A stretch of 64,000 nt of DNA, from positions 5,657,501 through 5,721,500 of the forward strand of contig NZ_CP126980.1 in assembly GCF_030252345.1 (NCBI RefSeq), read 5' to 3'. Positions 53,946 to 63,309 of this stretch are shown here, in pieces. Position numbers and translations under genes: made by a program. A model generated the notes under the pieces. It was not told where the DNA came from. It searched no databases and was given only the letters and a program-made list of their open reading frames with translations. The DNA is from Actinoplanes oblitus (lineage in GTDB: Bacteria; Actinomycetota; Actinomycetes; Mycobacteriales; Micromonosporaceae). Position 1 is the first letter of the stretch, and every line of letters starts with the position of its first letter.

Positions 53946-55213
53946 GGGCTCACCGGCAGCGACGCGCCCAGCCGGAACCCGCCGCCCGGCCCGCGCCCGG
54001 TCTCCAGCGCCCCGCCCAGCATGCCGACCCGCTCGGCGATCCCGTGCAGCCCGCTGCCGTGCCCGTCGGCGCCGGCCGCCGGCCCGGGGCCGTCGTCGAG
54101 CACCTCGACCCGCAGGCAGTCCGGCTCGAAACGCACCCTGACCTCGGCGGCGGCGTCCGGGCCGGCGTGTTTGAGGGTGTTTGTCAGCGCCTCCTGCACG
54201 ATCCGGTACGCCGACAGGTCGACGGCCGCGGGCACCACCTCGGGCACCCCGTCGATGTGCAGGTCGATCCGCATGCCGGCGAGCCGCAACTGGTCGACGA
54301 GCGCCGGCACCGTCCCGATCCCCGGCAGCGGCGCCAGCCCGGCCGGCTCCGCCCGGTTCGCGGCCAGCAGCCGGCGCATCTCGGCGAGCGACGACCGGCC
54401 GGTCTCGATCACGTGCCGGAGGGCGGTGGCGGTGCTCTCCGGATGCCGGTCCAGCGCGGCGGCCGCGCCCTGCGCCTGGACCACCATCACCGACATGCCG
54501 TGCGCGACCACGTCGTGCAGCTCCCGGGTGATCCGGGCCCGCTCGGTCGCGACCGCGAGGGCGGCCCGCTGCCGCTCCTCCCGGGCCAGGTCGGCGGTGC
54601 GCTGCTCGACGGCGGCCAGATGCGCGCGGCGGCTGCGCATCCCGTCGCCGACAGCGAACGCGGCGACCATCAGCAACCACAGCTCCAGCACCGCCTGACT
54701 GCTGTCGATCATCGCGTTCGCCCACATCTCGGCGGGGGTCACCGCCATCGTTTTCGCCGCCTTGTCGGGCGCCTCGGTGGTCATCACGACCTTCTGCGCC
54801 TTGCCGTTGCGCAGCGCCTCGCTGTCGGTGCGGACCCGCCCGCCCAGCATCGCCGCATAGGTGAGCAGCATGACGACGAGCAGCACGCTGAGCGCCACCC
54901 GCCGGCGGCGCACGGTGGCGGCCACCGTGTAGACCACCAGGGGCAGCGCCAGGTCGAGCAGCTGGAACTTGGTCTGCATCAACAGGTGGCCGAACGCGCC
55001 CGCCCCGGTGAGGGCCAGTGCCAGGACGGGGCGCGGCTGGCGGATCAGCAGACCGGCCATCACCAGCCCGGCGAGCACCCACCAGGCGGTCCCGCTGGGG
55101 CCGCCCCCGCTCGACTTCTGGTCGTCCAGAAATCGGGGCACGTAGGCGGGCCCCAGGGTCAGCAGCAGCAACGCCAGCGCGAGGGCGGCGTCGGTAAGGA
55201 ATCGACGCGGCAC
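53942..55213 (-). CDS. Sensor histidine kinase (HPK7/NarX-type)
   Basis: A 423-residue membrane kinase. Five to six hydrophobic segments, with a ~45-residue external-looking loop (GGRVRTDSEALRNG to EMWANAM) between the last two. HisKA_3 phospho-site in RITRELHDVVAHGMSVMVVQ. The HATPase domain has IVQEALTNTLKHAG (N-box), DDGPG (G1) and GSGLHGIAERVGML. GTG start directly after GGGAGC. Gene order kinase-regulator on one strand, divergent to the ABC exporter operon 128 bases away. Confidence 0.93.
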   Translation of the reverse strand: MPRRFLTDAALALALLLLTLGPAYVPRFLDDQKSSGGGPSGTAWWVLAGLVMAGLLIRQPRPVLALALTGAGAFGHLLMQTKFQLLDLALPLVVYTVAATVRRRRVALSVLLVVMLLTYAAMLGGRVRTDSEALRNGKAQKVVMTTEAPDKAAKTMAVTPAEMWANAMIDSSQAVLELWLLMVAAFAVGDGMRSRRAHLAAVEQRTADLAREERQRAALAVATERARITRELHDVVAHGMSVMVVQAQGAAAALDRHPESTATALRHVIETGRSSLAEMRRLLAANRAEPAGLAPLPGIGTVPALVDQLRLAGMRIDLHIDGVPEVVPAAVDLSAYRIVQEALTNTLKHAGPDAAAEVRVRFEPDCLRVEVLDDGPGPAAGADGHGSGLHGIAERVGMLGGALETGRGPGGGFRLGASLPVSP

Positions 55214-55341
55214 GCTCCCATCGTAGGAAGTCGCGCGGCGGAAAGCGTCAGACCCAGGTCGTACATCAGCGGTACCACCGGCGGCCGAAGCACCGACCGC
55301 GGTCCGACGAGATCGATCATCGGGTCGGCCACGGTGAAGCC

Positions 55342-55902
55342 ATGACCAGAACGAAGTCCAGATTGCTTCTGTGCGCCTTGGTCGTGGCCGGGATCGCCGG
55401 CTGCGACGCCGGTGGTCCGGCCGTCTCGCCCAGCGCCTCGGCCTCCGGGAACCGGCAGCAGCTGCTCGCGCTCGGCCAGGAGTGGGTGCGGTGCCTGCGC
55501 GACCACGGCCTGACCCGGATGCCCGACGTCGAGCTCAGCCAGGAGGGCTACCTCCAGTTCCCGGCCGTCGACGGCTACAACTGGAAGGAGGACCTGCGCA
55601 CCCACCGGGACATCATCAACGCCTGCCAATCGATCGAGGACCGGTACCCGCCCAACGCGTTCCGCCCGCGCCAGCAGTTCTCCGCCGACGATCTGCGCAA
55701 GCTCGCCGCGTATGCGAAGTGCGTCCGGGAGCACGGCGTGCCGGACTTCCCCGACCCGAACGCGGCAGGCGAGTTCGACGTGACCGGCACCTCGCTGGAG
55801 CACGGCATCCCGGGGCGGTTGCGGGACCAGGCGGACGCCGCCTGCCACACGATCTGGAGTGGCGACGTCCGGGTCACCGGTGGCACCGGGGGCAGGAAGT
55901 GA
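55342..55902 (+). CDS. Lipoprotein of the ABC exporter operon
   Basis: A 186-residue lipoprotein with lipobox VAGIAGC after a hydrophobic leader. The mature domain has Cys in WVRCLRDHG, INACQSIED, YAKCVREHG and AACHTIW; WVRCLRDHGLTRMPDV and YAKCVREHGVPDFPDP look like two copies of one motif, so a duplicated disulfide-rich fold is likely. GTGA overlap into the adaptor gene. Widespread next to MacB-like exporters in actinomycetes; presumed substrate-capture or accessory role. Confidence 0.85.
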   Translation: MTRTKSRLLLCALVVAGIAGCDAGGPAVSPSASASGNRQQLLALGQEWVRCLRDHGLTRMPDVELSQEGYLQFPAVDGYNWKEDLRTHRDIINACQSIEDRYPPNAFRPRQQFSADDLRKLAAYAKCVREHGVPDFPDPNAAGEFDVTGTSLEHGIPGRLRDQADAACHTIWSGDVRVTGGTGGRK

Positions 55903-56987
55903 GCCGCCGGGCTGTCGCCATCGCGATCGCGGTGACCGCTCCGCTGGCGGCCGGGGTGGCCTATGCCGTGCACGCCGGTCCGGGACCGTCCACCCCGGCC
56001 GCCGCCGAGGTCGCCACCGGCACCGCCGAGGTCACCCGGGGCACCCTGGAGCAGACCGTGCAGATCGCCGGCGAGCTCGGGTACACCGGGTCGTACCGGG
56101 TGGATCATCAGGGCCCGCCAGGCCTGCTCACCGCCTCGGCCGCGCCGGGCGCGACCATCGGCCGCGGCGGCATCCTCTTCCGGGTGTCCGACGATCCGGT
56201 TCGCCTGCTGCTCGGCGCGGTGCCGGCCTACCGCGATTTCCGGTACGGCATGAGCGACGGTCCCGACGTGCGCCAACTCGAGCGCAACCTGGTGGCGCTG
56301 GGTCTCGACCCGGACCGCGAGATGACCGTCGACAGGCATTTCAGCGCGGCCACCGCGCGGGCCGTCCGCCGCTGGGAGGCGTCCTGGGGGCGCGAGTCGT
56401 GGCAGCGCACCGGCCGGCTCACCCTGGGCCAGGTGATCTTCCTGCCCACCCCGCTGCGGGTGCTCACCCAGCCGGCCCGGGTCGGCGCCGCGGTGGGTGC
56501 CGGCACCGGCGTGCTGACCGGCACCTCGACCAGCCGGGCGGTGATCGCTCAGCTGCCGGTCGCCGACCGGGGTGGTGTGCACGTCGGCGACCGGGTCGAG
56601 GTCGGCCTCCCGGACACCGAGCCGATCCGCGGCCGGGTGACCCAGATCGGTCAGGTGGCGAGCACCCCGCCGGGCACCGCCGGACCGGACCAGCCACCGG
56701 ACCCGGACGCGGCGACCGTCCCGGTCACCGTCACGCTCGCGCTACCCCGCGACCTGAGCCTGAGCCAGGCCCCGGCGACCGTCGACGTCGTCGGGCGTAC
56801 CCGGGACCACGTGCTGCTGGCGCCGATCGCCGCGCTGCTCGCCCGGCCCGGCGGCGGGTACCAGGTCCGGCTGGCCGGCGGCGCGCTGACCGAGGTACGG
56901 CTCGGCGCGTTCGACGAGAGCAGCGGCCGGGTGGAGATCGAGACCGGTCTCACCGAGGGACAGTCCGTGGAGGTGCCGGCCGCATGA
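55899..56987 (+). CDS. Periplasmic-adaptor-like (HlyD/MacA-type) protein with peptidoglycan-binding domain
   Basis: A 362-residue protein. An N-terminal membrane anchor (AIAIAVTAPLAAGVAYAVHA), a barrel strand pair (EVTRGTLEQTVQIAGELGYT), and in the middle a peptidoglycan-binding-1 domain (GPDVRQLERNLVALGLDPDR, TARAVRRWEASWG). The C-terminal half returns to adaptor barrels (VGDRVEVGLPD, VLLAPIAALLA). GTG start inside the stop of the lipoprotein gene; ATGA overlap with the ATPase gene. Links the permease to the wall. Confidence 0.9.
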   Translation: MSRRAVAIAIAVTAPLAAGVAYAVHAGPGPSTPAAAEVATGTAEVTRGTLEQTVQIAGELGYTGSYRVDHQGPPGLLTASAAPGATIGRGGILFRVSDDPVRLLLGAVPAYRDFRYGMSDGPDVRQLERNLVALGLDPDREMTVDRHFSAATARAVRRWEASWGRESWQRTGRLTLGQVIFLPTPLRVLTQPARVGAAVGAGTGVLTGTSTSRAVIAQLPVADRGGVHVGDRVEVGLPDTEPIRGRVTQIGQVASTPPGTAGPDQPPDPDAATVPVTVTLALPRDLSLSQAPATVDVVGRTRDHVLLAPIAALLARPGGGYQVRLAGGALTEVRLGAFDESSGRVEIETGLTEGQSVEVPAA

Positions 56988-57670
56988 CCACCGTGCTGGA
57001 ACTCCGGGACGTACACAAGGTCTACCCCGGCACGCCGCCGGTGGAGTCGCTGCGCGGGGTCACCTTCGCGGTGCACAGCGGCGAGCTGGTCGCCGTCGCC
57101 GGGCCGTCCGGCTCCGGCAAGACCACGCTGCTCAACCTGGCCGCCGGTCTGGACCGGCCGACCACCGGCTCGGTACGCATCGGGGGCGAGCCGGTGGAGA
57201 AGCTGCGCGACCGGCAGCTGTCCGGGGTGCGCGCGCACCGGCTGGGCGTCGTCTTCCAGCAGTTCGTGCTGCTGGAACGACTGACCGCCGCCGAGAACGT
57301 GGCCACCGGCCTGCTCTATCGCGGGGTGCCGGCCACCGAGCGGCGCCGCGCCGCCGCCACCGCCCTGGACCGGGTCGGGCTCGCGCACCGGGCCTCGTTC
57401 CGGGCCGCGCACCTGTCCGGCGGGGAACGCCAGCGGGTGGCCATCGCTCGCGCCCTGGTCGGCCGGCCCGCCGTGGTGCTCGCCGACGAGCCGACCGGCA
57501 ATCTCGACTCGGCGTCCGGCGCCGGGGTGGTCGAGCTGCTGCACGAGCTCAACGCGGACGGCGTGACGATAGTGGTGATCACTCACGACGAGCGGATCGC
57601 GGCGGCCATGCGCCGCCGGGTGGAGATCCAGGACGGCCGGGTGGTTCGCGACTCCGGGGGTGTGTCGTGA
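56984..57670 (+). CDS. ABC transporter ATP-binding protein (MacB/LolD-type)
   Basis: A 228-residue ATPase. Walker A is GPSGSGKTTLLN, Q-loop VVFQQFVLLERLTAAENV, signature LSGGERQRVAIARALV, Walker B VVLADEPTGNLDS and H-loop VVITHDE. Strong LolD/MacB resemblance. Overlaps at both ends (ATGA with the adaptor, GTGA with the permease). Energises export of an unknown lipid, peptide or drug. Confidence 0.96.
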   Translation: MTTVLELRDVHKVYPGTPPVESLRGVTFAVHSGELVAVAGPSGSGKTTLLNLAAGLDRPTTGSVRIGGEPVEKLRDRQLSGVRAHRLGVVFQQFVLLERLTAAENVATGLLYRGVPATERRRAAATALDRVGLAHRASFRAAHLSGGERQRVAIARALVGRPAVVLADEPTGNLDSASGAGVVELLHELNADGVTIVVITHDERIAAAMRRRVEIQDGRVVRDSGGVS

Positions 57671-58851
57671 GGTCACGGTTGCGGCCGGCGGATCTGCTCC
57701 CGGTCGGTACGGTCGGGCTGCGGTCCCGGCCCGGCCGGACGGCGCTGTCGGTCCTCGGGGTGGCGATCGGGATCGCCGCGATGGTGGCGGTGCTGGGCGT
57801 GACCCGGTCCAGCCAGGCGGACGTGCTGGCCGAGATCGACCGGGTCGGCACGAACCTGCTGACGGTGGCGAACGGGAAGACGACGCGCGGGGACGAGGCG
57901 GAGCTGCCGGCGACGGCGGGGACGGCGGTCGCGCGTACCGAAGGGGTGTCGTCCTCCGCGGCGACCGCGACCCTGCCGGTCCGGGTCTACCGCAACGACC
58001 GCATCCCGTCCGGCCGCACCGGCGGCCTGTCCGTCCGGGTGGCCGAGCCGGCGCTGCTGGACACCCTGGACGCGACGCTGACGCGCGGCCGGTTCCTGGA
58101 TCCGGCGCTGGTCCGCTATCCGGCAGTGGTGCTCGGGCACTACGCGGCGTCGGTGGTGGGGATCCGCGACGTCGGCGGGCAGCCCCGGGTGTGGCTCGGC
58201 GAGCGGTGGTTCACGGTGGTCGGCGTGCTGGCGCCGGTCGAGCTGGCACCGGAGCTGGACGCGGCGGCGCTGATCGGGGCGCCGGTGGCCGCCGCCGACT
58301 TCGGGTACCGGGGGCACCCGACCCGGATCTTCGTGCGGGCGCAGACCTCGCGGACCACCGAGGTGGCCGGGCTGCTCGGCCGGGCGGCGGATCCGGCGCA
58401 CCCCGAGGAGGTGGCGGTGAGCCGGCCGTCGGAGGCGCTCACCGCGCGGATCGAGGTGGCCGGCGGGACCACGGTGCTGCTGCTCGGGCTGGGCGCGGTG
58501 GCGCTGCTGGTGGGCGGGATCGGGATCGCCAACGTGCTGGTGATCTCGGTGCTGGAGCGGCGTACCGAAATCGGATTGCGCCGGGCTCTCGGAGCCACCC
58601 GCGGGCATGTCGGCGCGCAGTTCCTGACCGAGTCGCTGCTGCTCGGGGCGGGTGGCGGCGGCGCCGGGGTGGCGCTCGGGACGCTGATCACGTTCGCCAT
58701 GGCGTCGGTCCGGGGCTGGCCGACCCTGGTCCCGGCGTGGGCGGTCGGGGCCGGACTGGCCACCGCCGTGCTGATCGGTGGCTGCGCCGGGCTGTACCCG
58801 GCGATGCGGGCCGCCCGGCTGTCACCGACCGAGGCGCTGCGCACCATGTGA
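57667..58851 (+). CDS. ABC transporter permease (FtsX/MacB family)
   Basis: A 394-residue permease. One N-terminal helix (GRTALSVLGVAIGIAAMVAV), a periplasmic MacB_PCD-like domain (residues 50-265), then three helices of the FtsX domain (LLLGLGAVALLVGGIGIANV, then LERRTEIGLRRALGATRGHV and the last pair). The coupling loop RTEIGLRRALGA is typical. GTG start overlapping the ATPase stop. With ATPase, adaptor and lipoprotein it forms a mechanotransmission exporter like MacAB. Confidence 0.95.
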   Translation: MRSRLRPADLLPVGTVGLRSRPGRTALSVLGVAIGIAAMVAVLGVTRSSQADVLAEIDRVGTNLLTVANGKTTRGDEAELPATAGTAVARTEGVSSSAATATLPVRVYRNDRIPSGRTGGLSVRVAEPALLDTLDATLTRGRFLDPALVRYPAVVLGHYAASVVGIRDVGGQPRVWLGERWFTVVGVLAPVELAPELDAAALIGAPVAAADFGYRGHPTRIFVRAQTSRTTEVAGLLGRAADPAHPEEVAVSRPSEALTARIEVAGGTTVLLLGLGAVALLVGGIGIANVLVISVLERRTEIGLRRALGATRGHVGAQFLTESLLLGAGGGGAGVALGTLITFAMASVRGWPTLVPAWAVGAGLATAVLIGGCAGLYPAMRAARLSPTEALRTM

Positions 58852-58873
58852 TCGACGTGGCACGGATCGGGGA

Positions 58874-58885
58874 GGGAGCGCTCCC
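58874..58885. promoter_or_regulatory. CebR-like palindrome GGGAGCGCTCCC
   Basis: A perfect 12-base palindrome 71 bases upstream of the lipoprotein gene. With its flanks it matches 13 of 14 positions of the TGGGAGCGCTCCCA box recognised by the LacI-family cellobiose regulator CebR in Streptomyces. No such regulator is in the window. Confidence 0.5.
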
Positions 58886-58956
58886 AAATCTTGCCTAGAG
58901 TCTCTGACGAGGCGGTCCGATGGGGACGACCGCCCCTGACAACGACGGGGAATCCT

Positions 58957-59646
58957 GTGTTGAAACGAGCCGGCCTGTTCATGTCCGTCGCCGTCGGCGC
59001 TCTGGCGCTCACCGCGGCGTGCTCCAGCTCCGACTCCACCGCTGCCGGGTCCACTTCCGGCAGCAGCGCCGCCGCGGGAAGCGGCGCGGCCACCACAGCG
59101 GCCGCCACCGAGGCGGCCACCGGCGCCACCACCGCGCCGGCCCAGGGCACCCCGGTGAGGACCAAGGCCACGCCGACCAGCGACCCCGGCGACGGGGACA
59201 TGCTGGCCGGGCTGGGCGCCGACGCCGACTGGAAGAAGTTCATCGAGAAGTGTGACGCCCCGCAGAAGGTCATGATCCAGAAGGTGGTGACGGCCGACGT
59301 CAACGGAGACGGCACCTTCGACGCGCTGGTCGCGCACGCGTGCTCGCCGATCACCTCCTACTGGCCGACCGTGGTGGACGTCTTCGACGGCGCGTCCTCC
59401 TCGTCGAAGCCGAAGCGGCTCGGCACCCTGCTGCAGGACGTCGGCCCGGACGACATGCCTTACCTGGACACCCTCAAGGTGCGCAAGGGCGTCGTGACGA
59501 TCGAGGCCTACGGCGTCGACAAGGAAACCGACGCCTCGTGTCCGAGCATCTACTACACCTACGAGTACAAGTACACCGGCGCCAAGTTCGCCCGGATCAG
59601 CCGTGGCGCCGGCAACGCCAACCACTGCCCGGACATCAAGAACTGA
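58957..59646 (+). CDS. Lipoprotein with Ala/Thr-rich linker
   Basis: A 229-residue lipoprotein. The leader VAVGALALTAAC ends in a lipobox Cys, followed by about 60 residues of Ser/Ala/Thr/Gly linker. The globular part (MLAGLGADADWKKFIEKCDA, VVTADVNGDGTFDALVAHAC, GVVTIEAYGVDKETDASCPS) has an FG-GAP/VCBS-like calcium-type motif DVNGDGTFDAL and three to four Cys. GTG at 58957, GGGGAA upstream. The CebR-like box in its leader hints at carbohydrate control. Function unknown. Confidence 0.82.
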   Translation: MLKRAGLFMSVAVGALALTAACSSSDSTAAGSTSGSSAAAGSGAATTAAATEAATGATTAPAQGTPVRTKATPTSDPGDGDMLAGLGADADWKKFIEKCDAPQKVMIQKVVTADVNGDGTFDALVAHACSPITSYWPTVVDVFDGASSSSKPKRLGTLLQDVGPDDMPYLDTLKVRKGVVTIEAYGVDKETDASCPSIYYTYEYKYTGAKFARISRGAGNANHCPDIKN

Positions 59647-59676
59647 CCTCGTCGCGGTGGTGTCGGACCCCGGCCT

Positions 59677-59689
59677 TAGGGTCGGGGTC
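59677..59689 (+). promoter_or_regulatory. Leaderless-type -10 box of the pentapeptide gene
   Basis: TAGGGT (59677-59682) ends seven bases before the ATG and could place the transcription start at the start codon. Confidence 0.45.
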
Positions 59690-60277
59690 ATGGCTTCGAG
59701 CACGGTAACCACCGCGGACTGGGACGGCGGCGTCGGTGAGCGCAAGGCGCACGACGGGGTCGCGTTCGTCGATCTCGACTTCTGCGAGATCACCCTGCAG
59801 GGCGTCGAGTTCACCGGCTGCACGTTCCGCGACGCGCGGTTCAACTGCGCCGAGCTCACCGACGTCGCGTTCGTCAACTGCACCTTCTCCGGGTGCAACT
59901 TCTTCGACGCCACGTTCACCGGGTGCAAGCTCACCGGCAGCGTGTTCGAGCGGTGCGAGTTCGAGCTGCTCACCGCCGACGGCGGGGACTGGTCGTTCGC
60001 CGTGCTCCGGCGGGCCGAGCTGGGCGGCGCCACCTTCACCGGGGTGCGGATGCGCGAGACCGACCTGACCGGCGCCCGCTTCATCGGCGGCACGCTGCGG
60101 GGCGCCGACCTGTCCGGCGCGCTCCTGGAGGGCGCCGACCTCACCCGGTGCGACCTGCGCGGCAGCGACCTGTCGGCCCTCGACCCGGCGCGGACCCAGA
60201 TCCGCCGAGCCGTCATCAACGCCGACCAGGCGGTGACCATCGCCATGGCGCTCGGGCTGGAGATCCGCGACGCCTGA
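59690..60277 (+). CDS. Pentapeptide repeat protein
   Basis: A 195-residue right-handed quadrilateral beta helix. Repeats follow the A(D/N)LxG-like pattern: GVEFTGCTFRDARFNCAELT, then FVNCTFSGCNFFDATFTGCK, ATFTGVRMRETDLTGARFIG and ADLSGALLEGADLTRCDLRG. Some pentapeptide proteins mimic DNA and protect gyrase from quinolones; whether this one does is unknown. A short non-repeat tail (INADQAVTIAMALGLEI) closes it, as in QnrB-like members. Monocistronic, leaderless-looking. Confidence 0.9.
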   Translation: MASSTVTTADWDGGVGERKAHDGVAFVDLDFCEITLQGVEFTGCTFRDARFNCAELTDVAFVNCTFSGCNFFDATFTGCKLTGSVFERCEFELLTADGGDWSFAVLRRAELGGATFTGVRMRETDLTGARFIGGTLRGADLSGALLEGADLTRCDLRGSDLSALDPARTQIRRAVINADQAVTIAMALGLEIRDA

Positions 60278-60495
60278 GCTGGTCGTGCCGCGGCCGGCTC
60301 CGGCCCGTTGTCGTCGGGGCCCGTCCGATCTGGCCGTGACCGGCGCTTGCGGTCGGCGGCAGGTCAGTGCGGCGAGCCCTCTCCGCCGCGAGGTGCCGCC
60401 GAGCCCGGTGGCGGAAAGTCAGCGTCCATGGGCGGCCACGGCACCGCACGCGTGCCGTTCGCGCCCGGCTGGTGCGTGCCAGACGTGATCGTCGC

Positions 60496-62506
60496 TCAAC
60501 TCGCCGAGACGAGCAGGATGCGATCGGTTCGCACGACGAGGACCCGGCCGTCCTGGCTGACGGCCAACGCCTCGCCCCCGTAGGCCGGATCGAACGAGTC
60601 CATCACCAGACGTCGGCAACGTGACTGTTGGCAGCGCCACAGCACCTGTTGCCAGCGTTCGGGTTGCTCCGATGCGGCCTGCTCCGCTCCGGCCTCGGTC
60701 CCGATGGTGAGGTGCGCCCCCGGCCGGCGGGTCATCGCCGGTTCGGCCGCCGTGGCGTAGACGCGGTCTCCGGCGACTGCCACCGCCCGACCACCAGGGG
60801 ATCCCGTTGCTCGACAGCGGCACCAGCTGTTCGCCGATACGCACCGCGTCCGGCTGGAAGGTGACCAGCGGTTCAGCGGAGGCGGCCGGGGCCACCCACG
60901 TGCGGCCCGGCTCGCCCGCGAAGACCCAGGTGCTCCGGGCCTGGGCGCAGGTGACCGGATCGCACGTCACCAGCGCTGCCTCGACCCCGGTCCGGATGGT
61001 CGCGAGCGGGCGGCCGTCGGCGCCGATCGTCAGCCGTACGCGCCGCCGGCCGTCGGGGTTGTCCTCCACGATGCGTTGCATGGTGCCGCCGTCGAATCGC
61101 TGCGGCTTCGGGCACCCCACTTGCGCGCACCGGATGAAGGAGATCCGGTAGGTGGCCTTGCCGGGTTCGTCGTCGTCGGAAGGCGTGGCCAGGACGAACC
61201 AGATCGCCTGGTCGGGTGCGATGGCGACGGCGAGTTCCGGCCAGGTGACGGGTTCCTTGGCCGAGGTGCGGGCGGGCAGCCAGGCCTGGCTGCATCCGGC
61301 GCGGGTGCAGCGCCCATAGTTGATGAACGGTCCGCCGTCCTCAGCTCCACCGGTGAGGTTCGCCGACACCACGGTGGCGCCGTCGGCGCTGATCGAGGCG
61401 TCGCCACGTCCGTCCATCACGAGCGGTGCGCCGTTGTGGGCGATGTAGCTGTCGCACACGTCGTTGTCGCAGAACCGGGCTCCGGTGGTGGTTGCCATCA
61501 CCGGGTGCTTCCCGGCTGGCCAGGCGATCGCCGCCACGCCGCCCGGGGCGTCGGGGTGTGAGCGCACCGTCGGTGCACCGAACGGGTTCGCCACGGCGAT
61601 GCCCCACGGGGCGAGCACCGCGATCGCCGTCGCCGTGGCCGCGATCGCCAGCCCCGGCAGGCGCATCGGCCCGCCGGACAACGCTCCCAGCCGGGCGTCG
61701 CCGGCCGTCGACCGGCCGGACTCCCGGTCGCCGGTCCGCACCGGGTCGCGTCGCTGCGGGCAGAGGTGCGCCAGGATGCCCGCCTGCATGGCGATCAGTG
61801 CGATCAACAGCACGGCGTCGATCGCCTGGCCCACGACGGGCACGCGCACATCGCCGCCGATCCGGTCGGCCAGATGTGCCAGGACCAGCGGAACGGCGAC
61901 TCCGCCCAGCAGGAACGCTCCGGCAGTGCCCGCCACCCGCCCAGTGGTCACCGCCCCACCGGGACCGCCGATGAGATGCGACAACACGCCGATGAGGATC
62001 CGCGCCGCCGCTACGCCCGCCACCGCCAGCGCGCCGACGACCAGGACGAGGCCGGGCAGGCCGCCACCGACCGCCACGGCGACACCGGCGGCCGCCCACA
62101 GCAGCGCGAAGGCGAGGACGGCGGCAGCGCACATGCCGGCGGCGAGCGCCGGGAGGTAGCGGACCGCGGCGACGATCGCCTCGAGCGAGCGTACGGTATG
62201 TCCGCGCTCCGCCCCGATCAGGGCAAGCGTCGCGGCGGGAAGCGCGAGCAGCCAGAACATCGCGATCAGGCCGAGCCTTGCCCAGGCCAGGCGAGCACCC
62301 TCCGAGCTGTCGATCACCAGGAGACCGTTGGTGACCATCGCATGCCCGCGGCCCAGAAGCAGGTCCGCCAGAGCCAGCCCGATCAGGGTGGGCGCCAGCA
62401 GTGGCAGCACTACCATGAGTAGCCGCCGCCGATGTTCCGCGGCCCGGCGGTAGCCGGCTCCGGCGTTACTGACCAGCCCTTTCAGAGCACGCGACGATGA
62501 TGACAC
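60496..62506 (-). pseudogene. Membrane protein with beta-propeller tail, interrupted by a frameshift
   Basis: GTG at 62506 starts a protein with six to seven membrane helices (LLAPTLIGLALADLLLGRGH, LIAMFWLLALPAATLALIGA and others) and a second part with propeller-like strands (VMATTTGARFCDNDVCDSYI, FINYGRCTRAGCSQAWLPAR). Cys pairs recur in CDNDVC, CTRAGC, CAQVGC, CDPVTC. At the C-run complementary to 60797-60800 an extra base shifts the frame. The other frame continues RAVAVAGDRVYATAAEP to CQQSRCRRLVMDS and ends at 60496. With one C removed the gene would be about 669 codons. It is a pseudogene or a sequencing error in CCCC; I do not recognise the family. Confidence 0.7.
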
Positions 62507-63163
62507 AGCGTGCACGATAGCTGCTTTGATCTTGCCAAGACCCTGGCCGACAAGGTGATCATGGGTGGCCGTCAGGGCGTGAGATGGTCGCATCGTCCGG
62601 CCGACGCCGCGGCGCTGCCCGCCCCACGTCACCCGGTATCCGGTGCACGACTGGCAGAAGTCCTACCCCGGCGAGACCGCTGTCGTCGCCCCCGAACAGG
62701 TGCCGGGTGCCTACCCTCCGACTCCCGGCACTGACTGATCGCGCAGTGAGCTTCGATCGGTTTCATCGCGAGCTGGGCCGGCCGCCAACACCAACGGCCG
62801 AGACTGGAGCGTGACGGCGGCCAAGCGAATCGGCGCGCACGATCAGCGGCAGTTAGGTGCGGTGCGCGAGGCGTGCCCGGGTCCGACAGCGCCTATTCAG
62901 GTTGCCGTTCGCGCATCACGCGTACGACCGCCCCGTTACACCAGGCCGACCTCGCTGATCAAGCGCTGGCCGACCGACTCCGCGCATGGCTCGCCATCAA
63001 GCCGCGCTTGGTGTGAATCCGTCCCGGCACAGCGCGGATGCCGCCGGTCGACGAGGACAACGACTGGTCGCGAGGCATATTCGCAAGCTGCTCCACCGAG
63101 TCAGGCGGGCTGCCCCACATCAAGCCGGAGGTCGAAGAACAGACTCAGGTCACTGTCACCCAC
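62507..63163. other. Intergenic region with fragments only
   Basis: No complete gene. One plus-strand stretch ending at 62736 reads YPVHDWQKSYPGETAVVAPE and then PGTD with a stop. Another (about 62935-63018) reads ADLADQALADRLRAWLAIKP and a stop. Both look like protein tails without beginnings, so this may be a graveyard of old genes. Neither can be assigned. Confidence 0.35.
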
Positions 63164-63202
63164 TTTTGCGTACGCCCGGTGCCGCTCCGGGCGTACGCAA
63201 AA
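63164..63202. repeat. Perfect 16-base inverted repeat
   Basis: TTTTGCGTACGCCCGG (63164-63179) pairs without mismatch with CCGGGCGTACGCAAAA (63187-63202); the loop is 7 bases. It lies 108 bases upstream of the YciI-like gene. Because the A/T ends are part of the stem rather than a free T-tail, it may be an operator or a mobile-element end as readily as a terminator. Confidence 0.8.
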
Positions 63203-63309
63203 AAGGTTGTGGAAGATTGTCGTGGGGATGTCGAGAAGCCGTGGCGGGCTCCGTCCTGGGGGTGAAGGCGGCGACAATGGGTCGCACCGGAACCGAGGAG
63301 ACGATCATC

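Noticed and set aside
63164..63202. Rho-independent terminator
   Set aside because: The T and A runs are inside the stem, so no free U-tail follows on either strand, and no gene ends nearby.
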